Source of the DNA: Apis mellifera
Taxonomy: Eukaryota; Arthropoda; Insecta; Hymenoptera; Apidae
NCBI RefSeq assembly: GCF_003254395.2
Contig: NC_037652.1
Coordinates: 211,001-275,000, forward strand
Direction: 5' to 3'
DNA: 64,000 bases
Numbering within the stretch: position 1 is the first letter of the stretch; each line of letters starts with the position of its first letter. Under the pieces are notes generated by a model. The model was not told where the DNA came from and searched no databases. It saw only the letters and a list, made by a program, of their open reading frames with translations. A program made the position numbers and the translations under genes. Shown one piece after another: positions 51,531 through 62,017 of the stretch.

Positions 51531-52484
51531 ATGACAGAAGAAAGTGTCATGGAAAAGAAAGATGAATGTTTTAAATGTTTAATTTGTTTAATCTATCTTC
51601 TTTCGCAATTTTTATAATTATTTAAATATATTGTAATATATTTACAGTGTTTAATATTCAATTTTCCAATTTCCCAATATGGATAACAATTTTTTAAAGA
51701 AATAATTAACATATTAAAAATTAAAATATTAAAATATAAAATGCAATAACAAAATAAAATATTGAATATGCAATCTATATGCGTGTTTTGTTATTTAAGA
51801 CATTAAATTTTATCTTTGATTAAAAGTTAAAATTATTGGAATTAAGATAAAATGAATTCTGTATAATATAAACGATTTATATAAAAAATAAAATTTTCAA
51901 TATGTATTGAAAATAGAATATCCATTCTTTCTTAAAAATTATATAAAATAAAAATTATATATATCAGTTTTGCATAATAATATAAAATTATGAAACTTAT
52001 TTATATCAATTTTTTATAATATTTCTAAAATCAGCATTTTCTTTCTTATTTCATATTTAACAAATTTATACAATTTAAAAAGAAATATATTTTATTATAG
52101 TTATTTATAAAATTAATTTATGATTAAATTCATCATTTTATTTAATTTTTAAATAAAATTATATATTGATTTAATAAACGTAGATTTGATTATATAGAAT
52201 AAAAAAAAGGGAATCTATAATATCTTTAATTTATTTTAATGATTTATATTATTAAAAATAAAAAATGTTCAATCAATATAAATCTAATCAATCCAATCAA
52301 TTCTTTAAAAGTAAAATTGATTTTTTTCATTTATATAATATTTGATATTATTAATATTTGACATTATTATGAAAAAATTTTTTGACAACACAATAAATGT
52401 AAAGGAATTAATTCAGAAATACATTACTTCAAGATTATCAATATGAGATTATTATTGATAATATTATTATAATATTAATAGATT
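51531..52484. other. AT-rich noncoding stretch
   Basis: No gene or structured repeat was recognised up to the edge of the Copia-type LTR. Confidence 0.7.
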
Positions 52485-52642
52485 TATTAGGGAATAGATT
52501 GTGAAATGACTTGACCAAAAGTAAATATATATATATATATATATTTATATTATATATATTATATATATATATATTGTTAATTAATATATATAAATATATA
52601 TATATATATATATTTATGTATATATATATATATTGTTAATTG

Positions 52643-52708
<66 letters not shown>

Positions 52709-52975
52709 AAGGAAATAAGAATAAATTATATTATATAACTATGGATCATGTCTTTATTCTATGCTCACTATGTTGCGTCGCACAACAGTTCAAAAAGAGA
52801 AACAAAATAAAATCGAAATGCAGCAATTACATCCAGTGATATTCAATTTATACATATACAAATTTATACAAATACATAAGATATAAATTACACTTTATAT
52901 AGAATATATACAATTATACAATATATATACAATAATATAATACATATAATAAAATATATATATATATATATATAA
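52485..52975 (-). repeat. 3' LTR of the Copia relic
   Basis: Aligns with the 5' LTR through TGACCAAAAG (about 52514), then ATGTTGCGTCGCACAACAGTTCAAAAAG, then TCCAGTGATATTCAA (about 52834). It is longer than the 5' LTR because a (TA)n array has expanded inside it. The outer boundary near 52975 is approximate because the sequence there is TA-rich. Confidence 0.8.
52518..52703. repeat. (TA)n array expanded inside the LTR
   Basis: Runs of TA interrupted by repeated TATTGTTAATTRATATATATAAA blocks, giving two copies of a unit of about 70 bp, then a long pure TA run. The matching place in the 5' LTR has no such array, so the expansion postdates insertion. Confidence 0.85.
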
Positions 52976-53279
52976 ATTCATTATTTTCACTCGAATATCT
53001 TTATAAAATTATGCATTTATGTCGAACAAATTATATTTATATTCTTTTAATACCATTCTGGGATAATAAACTCTGAAATTTTTGGTTCGGTTTTTGCGAT
53101 ATTTTCTTAAATCGATCGGCTAATTGTTTATTAATTTTAACTTATTTAACATCTATTTTATATTTTTAGCAAATAAAATAATATTATGTATCTATATGTA
53201 AATCTTTGGTTATTTATTAAAATAATTGCAGCTTAATTATGGCAATAAATCGGTGTTGACAGATTTTGAAAACAATTTC

Positions 53280-53500
53280 AAAAAGAATTCGTCTTAATTA
53301 TGTAGCTTCTTTGTTACAAAAGAAAACAATACAAAGCTATAAATTCCTACTTAGATAGCAACCATTGATTGTTGTATGACAATCACGCATATCATTCAAA
53401 TGATAAATCCAATCAATAGTATTCTTTCAGGTATCTATATCGCCTGTTCAATCACAATCACAATATGTAATTAAAATTTTGACGCTTAATCATAAACTAT
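53280..53500 (-). pseudogene. Copia RNase H domain relic
   Basis: On the minus strand near 53430-53466 the reading is YCDCD, a stop, then TGDIDT. This matches the block around the first catalytic Asp that opens the Copia RNase H domain. A stretch about 120 bp further on, broken by stops and shifts, fits the later block containing the conserved Glu. RNase H degrades the RNA strand during reverse transcription. At least two in-frame stops are present. It lies between the 3' LTR and the reverse transcriptase fragments, as expected. Confidence 0.7.
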
Positions 53501-53859
53501 ATCATAAATTATCGTCCCTTTTAAATGCTCGTTTAACTTCATTCTAGTGATTTTTATTTTTCTGCAATTGACTTACGAATTATTTTACGAAATGTTTATA
53601 ATGAATGCCAAATCAGGTCTTGTAATCATCATTAAAAATATTAAGGAATCGATATCTTTTCTATAAGAGAACGATTCAACATTCTTTTCGTTTCTATCAG
53701 TAATCTTAATGAATTTAACATTAAGATTAACAGACACTGCAATTGGGAAAGTCCATATGATTAAAATTACTTAATACTTTTTTTATATAAACCTTTTGAA
53801 GTACTTTTAGAATTCGCAATTCTCTTTTTCTTTCTATTTGCATTCTAATAAAATATTCA

Positions 53860-54500
53860 ACCTCCGAATATTGTATTTTGAAGATTAGAAAGTAAATTAT
53901 TCATTTTTATACGATTTACAACAAATTTTTTTATTACAAAAAATTATTCCATCATCAAATACAATACTGCATATATAATTAAAGTTTCTGAAATTAAATT
54001 ATTAAGTAAGACATCATTTTTAAATTATATCAAACCATACTCATACATAAATTAACTGATTCTTTTATTCTATTGTCTTGGTGCTTGTTTAGTTCATATA
54101 AGCTTTTTTTAACAAATACACAATCACCTAGTTCGAAACCAATTACTGTATATTATGTGTATAATTACTGTAAGTAAATAGTCTCTTCTAAATCATTATA
54201 TAGAAATATAATCTTCAAATCGAATTGTATCATTTCCAGATCCATTATAGTAGTAACCGATAACATCAATCTAGTATCATGTTTTACGATTAAAGAAAAC
54301 GTTTCTTTGTAATCAATGCTTTTTGTGCATAATCTCTTAGGATACGTTTTGTATTTAGAAATTTTGTTTTATATTTTTTTTTAAAATCCAGTAATTTAAA
54401 ATAATATTAACATTATCTGGTTCTAGAACTAGAATCCATGTTTTATTTTCTTCAAGAGATTCAAATTCTTCGTTGATTGATTCTATCCATTTACTCATTT
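53860..54500 (-). pseudogene. Copia reverse transcriptase domain relic
   Basis: Three blocks are visible in order on the minus strand. The domain opens at 54430-54498 with MSKWIESINEEFESLEENK. Then 54240-54320 reads IDYKETFSLIVKHDTRL in an uninterrupted 27-codon run. The LYELNKHQD block lies at 54075-54101, and the catalytic Asp-Asp pair at 53951-53956 in a FDDGIIF context. Frames differ between blocks and stops intervene, so no functional enzyme can be made. The enzyme would copy the element RNA into DNA inside virus-like particles. Confidence 0.85.
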
Positions 54501-54854
54501 TGTCGAATCTTCTGTTTCTAATATTTCTTGAACTACTTCTAATTCATAAACAGCGAAGAATGTTTCAATCATTCCATGGGTTTTTGTTGATATTTTCCAC
54601 TAAAAACAGATAAAGATCTGGTTATCGAAGATTTTTCTTCAATAGCGATATTGATTCTTATCGATTTTACTATCTGCTTTCACATTTATTTTATTTATTT
54701 TGTTATTAATTATCTCTGTAAACATCACTCACATCTAGGTTTTTTGTTGAAAATAGCATCTCTAACATCTCTATAACATTTCTTCGCTATTGAATAATCA
54801 ATAAATCTCGTTTCCTTTGCTATAATCTATTATCTGTAATCTATTAAATATTAA

Positions 54855-55110
54855 AATACCAAAAATTCGTAAATGCGCTACAGATAGCTTTCTGCCATAC
54901 CATTTTTCATATGGCATTGATCCTTCTAAGATTTCCATAACTGTCTGATTTTAAATGCAATCAATTGTAGCCGCCGCTTCAGTCTATAAATACAATAGTA
55001 ACTTCTTTGCATGCAGCATGTAGACTTCGCTGATTCAACAATTATATATATTTTTGTTTCTTGATAAATCCACTTCGTTCTATACATGGTGTCTCATGTT
55101 TGATGTTTTT
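54855..55110 (-). pseudogene. Copia integrase catalytic and C-terminal relic
   Basis: MLHAKKLLLYL (54991-55019) and PYEKWYGRKLSVAHLRIFG (54858-54915) fall in different frames but in the order seen in Copia integrases. The latter block is characteristic of this lineage. Stops separate them. Integrase inserts the cDNA copy into the host chromosome. Confidence 0.85.
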
Positions 55111-55304
55111 TGAAAATAAATAATTTTTGAATTTTTAGCAAAAATGCTTTATTACAAAATTATAATCAGTTCTCTTTTTATATCTGTCTTATACATTTCT
55201 TTTCATTATATCTGTCTTGTACTTAGCATAAAACTATTTCAAATAATTAAAATCTTCTATTATCTTTTTCAAGAAATGAATATAAAAACTAGAATAATTG
55301 TTTT

Positions 55305-55592
55305 TCAATAAGAAATAATACCAATTCTCCAATAGATGTTACTGCATAGATGGGCATGGAACACTTCTTCTACTTGATTTGTGCAGATTGTTCTTTCAAA
55401 AAAATTATCCAATGCTGTTTGGCATATATACATCCTTAAAAAAATATTATCTTCTTTTTCATCGATCTTATTATTAATTTTCAAATCTTGCATATTCGAA
55501 TTTGTTACCATGTATCGCAATATTTTAAAATTTACATATCCTAATCTTTTATGTTTTGGTGTAACACTCATTAATATATTTGCTTTTTTCAC
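55305..55592 (-). pseudogene. Copia GAG-pre-integrase / integrase N-terminal relic
   Basis: The longest surviving open frame of the element (95 codons). It contains HKRLGYVNFKILRYMV, the His-containing opening block of the GAG-pre-integrase domain, and about 40 residues later a Cys-containing block (YICQTAL), consistent with the zinc-binding part of integrase. The Met start is simply the first in the frame and is not a real initiation site, because in Copia elements this domain is internal to one polyprotein. Frames on the opposite strand (55381-55611) are shadows. Confidence 0.85.
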
Positions 55593-55939
55593 AAGTACTG
55601 GTAAAATTTAATTTATATAATTTGTTATTAAGTTTATTTCTCTTAATAATTAATTTATCATTTCTGTAGAAATATACACTTTGTTCATTATTTTAAAAAA
55701 TAATTCTCATTCCTTTTTTAGAGACATATCTGACAATAAATTCTTCTTTAATTACGGTATATATAATAGTCCACCAATTGTGTAACGCGTAACATTCTAT
55801 CATTATTTATCACTTCAATATCGATATTTTATTTGATTATATTTTCTTTGTCTTTAACACACTATATTATTATCGCCCACGCAAACTGTGTATATACATA
55901 TTCTTTATGTTTTTTTTTTACGTTATATTTTCATGTTTT

Positions 55940-55985
55940 CAATCTCTTCTGTAATGTTCCGTCGCACTCGACTCAGTTAAACTAT
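55940..55985 (-). pseudogene. Copia protease active-site relic
   Basis: On the minus strand near 55954-55980 the reading is LTESSATEHY. This sits where the aspartic protease active-site block lies in Copia polyproteins, and by that alignment the catalytic Asp and the Gly two residues later are both replaced. The protease would cut the polyprotein. Short and diverged, so the call relies on position between gag and integrase. Confidence 0.55.
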
Positions 55986-56099
55986 GTATCTTTCATTTAT
56001 GGAACATTTTCTACATTAAATAATTCAATTAAAGCAAAAATGTTTAATATTTTTTTTTTTATTCTTTTGAGTTACCAATGATTGTTCCTTTCTATCTAC

Positions 56100-56850
56100 C
56101 TGTTTTATAATCACGAATATATAATCACGAACCCAATATTCACAAATGTTCCAGAAATGACATATTATTCTTTTTTATATTTATATCAGGACCACGAAAA
56201 TCATGAGAATTGCAGGCTTCTTTCGTCTTTTCACAGGATATTTGTATATCTCGCACTTCAGCAGCATTTCTACATTTATTAAATGATCTGTTAATCATTC
56301 AATTGTCTGTTCTATTCATGGCATACTAGGCTATATGAATATTATGTCATATTTTGTTGTTAAATTTGATAAAATTTTGTCAATGATAAAATCTTTTTAT
56401 TCCATATTCATGTCTTTGTACTAGTGAAATTATTTTCAAAATGTGATAGATTCTTTTGAATCCATTTTTGCATTTATAAATTAATTCAAAAGTATTTGTA
56501 ACGATTAATCACTTTTCTCAACGTATACGTAATCTTGTTCATATCTGTGGAATAGTAGAACAATCCAATAAATATCTTAATTGATCTAATTTATATTTAT
56601 ATTAATATTTTCTTATCGAAAATATTTGAGCTTCAGCTTCTTTTAAATCCATGATACAGTATTTGCTTCTTTTTAAGATCTGAAAATCGAACCGATATAC
56701 ATTTTCAATTTATTTTCTATCATATAAATTTCCATTTGCAGTTTTCAAAGTAGTTTCATCCATTGAAACGATGAAATTTTGTTTCATGGTAGTTTTGTTT
56801 CAGTCATTTTTATTTTATTTTTAATTTTAATAAATCACTCACTACACAAT
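56100..56850 (-). pseudogene. Copia gag region, heavily decayed
   Basis: The region between the primer-binding site and the protease. Near 56750-56790 on the minus strand a KFHRFNG word fits the start of a Copia gag, followed quickly by stops. A Cys-rich patch near 56200-56245 could be the remains of a zinc knuckle, but this is weak. Plus-strand frames at 55833-56081 and 56082-56282 are antisense shadows. Confidence 0.5.
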
Positions 56851-56865
56851 AACAATACACAGACA

Positions 56866-56879
56866 CTGGACTCATAATC
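56866..56879 (-). other. primer-binding site (half initiator tRNA-Met type)
   Basis: Directly inside the 5' LTR, the minus strand reads GATTATGAGTCCAG. It matches the anticodon-arm complement of initiator tRNA-Met, the site used by Drosophila copia as I recall it (core TTATGGGCCCAG), at 11 of 14 positions. All three differences are G-to-A or C-to-T transitions. Confidence 0.65.
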
Positions 56880-57176
56880 TATTAGAGATTATGGCTTGAC
56901 CAAAAGAAACAGTAAGAAAGAATATATTTAATAAAGAAAATAGGAAAAATATTATATAAATATAAAGCTCATACCGATACCATTATTCTATTATTATGTT
57001 ACGTTGCACAGTGGTTCAAAAAGGGAAATAGACAAATCAGAATCGAAACAGCGATCGTGTCCAGTGATACTTAATTCAGACATAAATATACAAAATATGA
57101 GTTACATTTTTACATATATAAACTATATTACTAAACATATTAATATTACTAAAGATATACAAAATGTTAATAAACA
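56880..57176 (-). repeat. 5' LTR of the Copia relic
   Basis: About 297 bp, aligned with the 3' LTR through TGACCAAAAG, ATGTTACGTTGCACAGTGGTTCAAAAAGG and GTCCAGTGATACTTAA. On the minus strand it would start TGTTTATT. The plus frame at 57004-57192 crosses it and is not a gene. Confidence 0.8.
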
Positions 57177-57245
57177 CGTAGAATACCTTTAAAAATTCTA
57201 GTTAATTCTAGATCAAAATGATGAAAAAAATTCATATACATATAT

Positions 57246-57390
57246 ATAAGGCTTAATTAACGAGTTATAAGCATTTTAAGTTGTATTAGATAGAGAGAGA
57301 TGGCAAAAGAACAAAACGCTCAGCTACGCGGTAATACCATATTGCATATGTCGCTTGAGTTGCGGAACCCCTCAATGAAAATAAATATTG
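57246..57390. repeat. left inverted terminal repeat of long-TIR copy 2
   Basis: The inner, best-conserved part of the left terminus, pairing with 58995-59140. Confidence 0.85.
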
Positions 57391-58994
57391 ATATTTTTTT
57401 ATATATAATTGATTATTTCAAATTAATTTTAATATAGGATAATATACAATCTACATAAATATCGTGTAATATAACTATGAAATATTTTTATATCATTTAA
57501 AAAAAAAATTTAATTATGCAAATTAAAATCTATGTAATTAATTATTTAACAAAAACTTATCTCAGACAAATTATAGCAAATTCCACAATATTGAAGTTAT
57601 ATGATATACAATATTTCATTTAAAATCATAAATAAATCTTTGTATTTTATAGTTGTATTTCAACCTATCATGTTTATCGAAATCCATAAAAATAAATTAA
57701 AACACATTTCGAATTAGAAAGATTGAATGTGTTTTTATGCACAATTGCTTTTTTAATTATTTTCATATCAACAAAAAAGTCCAAAATATTTAAATCAATT
57801 AGAATTTCAGATTATTAAATTATTCAATCAAATTATTAATATTTATTTTTATTTCATTTGCACTAAATATTTTTTATTCTTAAGCAAAGAGAAATAATAA
57901 TCGATTTGAATATCACTTATTAATAATATGAATCAATATTACACATTAATATCACATATCCATAAAAAATGTGTACATATTGTAATTGTTTTTTTTATGT
58001 ATGTTTGAATGAATATTACAAATTCACTAATTTTATTTTCATATTTTTATTTCTAATATACGTTACATGAATGTTACGAACTGAATCCAGAACAAAGCAA
58101 CAATCTTAGCAATGGGAAAGATTATTGATCTAGATTTTCGTATTCTTATACTTAAAACACACAAACACAACATTCGATTTTGAATATTACTATCTTATTT
58201 TTTTTTTCTGTCTCTTTTTCTAACGCCCAGCATATTCAATCAGTAACTATTTCAATTCAACATATTGTCGCGCCGCGGAATCAATTCAGAATTTGATGAA
58301 ATAATACATATTTGAATATTTCTTTAAAATAAAGTTTTAATTAAATAATTTTCATATAAAATTAAATATATAATAATAAATAATAATCAAAATAATTTTA
58401 TTCAAAAAAATTAATGTGAATAGTGAATAAAAAAAAATCTAATATGTAATAGTAATGTGAAAAAAAATGTAATGTTTATATGATTTTTTTAGTGGATATA
58501 AGATAATGGCATTATATTAAAATTATATTATATATTGAATTTAAGTGAAATAGAAACAAAAGTTTTTCAATTGATGCTTCAATTAATCTATGAATTTCAA
58601 ATTGATTTAAGTATCATTAGTAACTTTCTTGGATATATAAGGATATGTTAATTAAGTTTATATATAAAAAAATACATTTAATCTTTCTAATCTGAAATCT
58701 TATGGGAATGTGTTTTGATTTACTTTTATGGATTTTATTAAATAGGCAGATTAAGTGTTATACATTTAATAATTTAACTATGGATTTAAATAATATGTTT
58801 GTATCTTAAAATAATTTATTTATGGATTTATATGAAATGTTAATATATATTATATATGTTAATATTCTGGAATTTACAAAAATTTATTCCAGATAAGATT
58901 TTGTTAAGTAAAAAGTTGCATAAAACGTATATTATATTACATTACACTAAAATTAATTTGAAATAATCATTTATATAAAAAAAAAATCAATGTA

Positions 58995-59219
58995 TTTATT
59001 TTCATTGAGGGGTTCGCTATGCAAACGCTATTGCAATATAGTATTGTTGCGCATCCAACTGAGCGTTCTCGCTCTTTTACCGTCTCGCTCTATCTAATAC
59101 AAATTTAAAATGCTTATAACTCATTGGTCTTATTGGACATATGTGTATATGAACTTTTTTCATAGATGTCTAAAATTCACTCTCCAAAATGTCATATGTT
59201 TATTAATACCCTGTATAAA
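58995..59219. repeat. right inverted terminal repeat of long-TIR copy 2
   Basis: The reverse complement of the left end with modest divergence. It extends outward through AGATGTCTAAAATTCACTCTCCAAAATGTCATATG to TACCCTGTATAA at 59207-59218. Confidence 0.85.
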
Positions 59220-60295
59220 TAAAATTTAATATTACTTTATAGAAAGTAAATAAAAAATAAAAAATAAAAAATAAATTTTCAGTTTTTAATTAGCGTTGAA
59301 CATAGAAAGAATTATTCTTATCAACATTTTCTTATAATGTTTCTTTATTATTCGAATACAAAAATATTTTAATATAAATATATTTTGTATTTACTTTGGT
59401 TTTACAAATAGTTTTTTGTTTACATCTAGAGGATAATCTCTCTTGATGTTAGTATTTATTAATAAATAATATTTTTTATTTATTATTAACAGTTTTTTAT
59501 TTAGTATTAACAATTTTGAATTAATATTTCTCAATTAATTCGTTTGTTTACATTCAATAAAAAATTTCATTTATGATATTGAATAAATAATAAAAATTAA
59601 TTTTACGTGGAAAAAATTGATTATATAATCTATTTTGATTTGACTTTTTTCTTTTTATTAACATCTTTGTAATTACTTTTTAATAAATAATTTGAGTCTA
59701 CTTTAGGATAAAGATTGAAATAGAAAATACGAAGAATAAAACATTTCGTCTCTGTGATTGTTGTCTTGTCATTTCATCTAATACAAACTTAAATTGATTA
59801 TAACTTATTCAATCATCAATTATAATTTTTTCAATCGTCAATCAAAAAATACTTGGCTCAGATCATTTTATATTATTCTATTTCTGAATTATAAATGCTA
59901 AATATTCTTTATTAGAAACATAAGTTAAAAATAGTTCAATTTGACAGGACAATAAATAAGATATATAATAATAATAAGATATATATTAATTTTTGTATTT
60001 GTTTTGTATTTATTTCTCTAAAATCAATTCTCCTAAGATGTTTCATAAATATATTATTACAATACTTCATATATAAAAATATATAAATAATAAAATTAAT
60101 ATGTATTAATATGTATAATATGTATAATATGTATATAAATACATAATATTTAATATAATATATATTATATTAATATATAATATAATAGAAAAAAAAATCA
60201 CATTCGCCATTTTATTCCGATTTTAGTTTACTTAAAATATCCAATGAACTTTTAAACAATCAATTTCTAATCTTACATATCTTAATAATTATATA
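59220..60295. other. AT-rich noncoding stretch
   Basis: No gene is seen. Short AATAAAAAATAAAA repeats lie near 59246-59272, and TA-rich runs near 60110-60190. Confidence 0.65.
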
Positions 60296-60336
60296 CATAT
60301 CATGAATCAAGAATGATCATTATTCTTTATGATATG
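60296..60336. repeat. imperfect hairpin, 41 nt
   Basis: CATATCAT and ATGATATG form the outer stem, and AAGAAT and ATTCTT the inner stem, with a small asymmetric bulge and a 7-nt loop. The function is unknown; it may be chance in AT-rich DNA. Confidence 0.6.
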
Positions 60337-60339
60337 TAG

Positions 60340-61115
60340 AGATTATTGAGTCACATTTTAATTAATAAACAATCTTTTGATATCTCAAAAAAAAGATAAA
60401 GAAGAAACAATCGAGAGCAAATTGCTTTTACAGTATGGATATATCATAAGAAATTAAAGATTTCTTGCTAAGTCTAAGAAAATGCTTATTTATAAAAATT
60501 TTGGGCGCAGAGGTGATAGAGCTTCTTTTTACGAATCGCTTTTATTGCATTCTTTTATCATTTTGTTCGAACACTAAGGCTGAACCTAATGGACTTCCAT
60601 TAATCTATTTGTTAATCAATAATTATCTACAATATCTAAATGTAACTAATTAAGTGTAGATTTATAGAAATGTAGATGAAATGAAAAATATTAATCATTT
60701 TATTTGACTTTGATAAATTCAATGACAATTAAATGGCAAAAATGTACTAAAATGAATTATTAAAATAATTTTATTGAAATAAAATAACATTTGAATATTT
60801 ATTTCATGATATATATTTTCATGATGTAGTAATAAATATTTTTATAATAAAAAAATTTGTTTGAAATTATGATCGTTGATGAAATTATTTGTTAAAGAAT
60901 TGGTTTATAAAAATTTCATTTTTTAATAGATTTTAATATTCTCAATAATTTAGATTTAATAGTTATTATAGTTATATAATTTAGTAATTTAATAATTTAT
61001 GAACGAGTACAGTTCCCTTACATTATTCCAAATTTTCAATACCAATTATTTAAAGATATATAGAAATGATTTTATAAATCATATTTACACATCAAATATC
61101 TTACGATTGATAAAT
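60340..61115. other. noncoding stretch with weak G+C patches
   Basis: Slightly richer patches lie near 60400-60650. The frames at 60465-60653 (+) and 60999-61244 (+) have no recognisable domain; the second overlaps the dispersed repeat below. Confidence 0.5.
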
Positions 61116-61119
61116 GATA

Positions 61120-61310
61120 TATCGCAAAGATTTACCTTTATATACTGCTCTTCTTTACGATTATTGGTTTCTCTTTCATCTGGTCTCAGTTATTTTTTGA
61201 AAATAATTATTAAAAAAAGAATAAATCCTGCGATTAAAAGTTAAAATTCAATTAGATATTAACATTTAATCGCTGCAGAAATTAGATCGCATTTAGAAAT
61301 TCAGTAAAAA
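61120..61310. repeat. diverged dispersed repeat, member 1
   Basis: The run CGATTATTGGTTTCTCTTTCATC...TTATTTTTTGAAAATAATTATT...TTAATCGCTGCAGAAAT aligns with 63735-63870 in the same orientation and order, with many substitutions and small gaps. The family is unknown. Confidence 0.65.
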
Positions 61311-61319
61311 ATCAGAAGT

Positions 61320-62017
61320 TAGTCAGATTACAATTAGAAACGATTAGAAATTTAGTTAGTCACAAAAAATATTTAAAATCAAACTTATTCAACAATATAA
61401 ATAATTATACAATTCCGATAATATGATGATTTTTGAAGTGATAGTGTTTAATGATAATGATAATGTTGAGGAATTTCTTTTTTTACAATATTTAAAATAA
61501 CATTTTAAACTTTATCATTTGATTTAATCGAATACAATAAAAAGTAGAAATGAATATTTAATAATGAATTTAATCAACTTTAATTTTTATCATTAGAAAG
61601 AAATTCATTCAGCATTAATACCAAAGATTCGCCAATATGTTTTTGATTCAAAAAAAAAGAAAGCCAATTAAGAGTATGAAAAACTATTCGAACTTTCAAT
61701 CTAAACAATGCAATACAACAATAATTTCAGATAACAGCTTCATGGCAATCAACGTTGTAATAATCAATCTTATAACACCGTCTATTTATTCTAATTTTAA
61801 TATCTTATATTATTCTAATTCTAATCTTTTTTCTTTATTCGTATCTTAAATGAAAGAGATTTTTACATGATAGCTCAATTGAAAGTATTAATCAATGAGT
61901 CCAATACAATCAAAGCATTGACAAAATTTAAGAAATTTTTTAAGGTATCTGAGCAATTGAGATGGACACAATACTTAAAAACTCTATGAAATTTATAATC
62001 TTCTATGATAGATATAT
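61320..62017. other. AT-rich noncoding stretch
   Basis: No gene is seen. The plus frame at 61637-61849 is Asn/Ser/Ile-rich low complexity. Confidence 0.65.

Larger units (their letters stand above)
52485..57176 (-). mobile_element. Copia-type LTR retrotransposon, nearly full length but dead
   Basis: Two direct LTR copies flank about 3.9 kb of minus-strand sequence. Its fragments appear in Ty1/Copia order, reading from high to low coordinate: 5' LTR, primer-binding site, gag, protease, GAG-pre-integrase/integrase, reverse transcriptase, RNase H, 3' LTR. Integrase before reverse transcriptase is diagnostic of Copia rather than Gypsy or Bel/Pao. The span of 4.7 kb is close to the usual length of about 5 kb. 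Stops and frameshifts occur throughout every domain and the two LTRs are strongly diverged, so this is an old insertion. Long-TIR copy 2 starts directly beside its 5' LTR. Confidence 0.9.
57186..59219. mobile_element. long-terminal-inverted-repeat transposon (copy 2), non-autonomous
   Basis: About 2.03 kb. The left end has AATTAACGAGTTATAAGCATTTTA, then TATTAGATAGAGAGAGATGG and TTGCGGAACCCCTCAATGAAAATAAATA. The right end is the reverse complement of the same order (ATTTTCATTGAGGGGTTCGC...CTCGCTCTATCTAATACAAATTTAAAATGCTTATAACTCATT), giving inverted ends of about 170-230 bp. It ends ATACCCTGTATAA, a Tc1/mariner-like terminus. There is no coding capacity. Better preserved ends than copy 1 suggest a younger insertion. 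Confidence 0.88.

Noticed and set aside
53701..53729. 11-bp perfect stem TAATCTTAATG / CATTAAGATTA with 7-nt loop
   Set aside because: It lies within the decayed reverse transcriptase region and is short and AT-rich, so it is probably chance.
55381..56282. Plus-strand frames at 55381-55611, 55833-56081 and 56082-56282 as genes
   Set aside because: They are antisense to the Copia relic, whose protein signatures lie on the minus strand.
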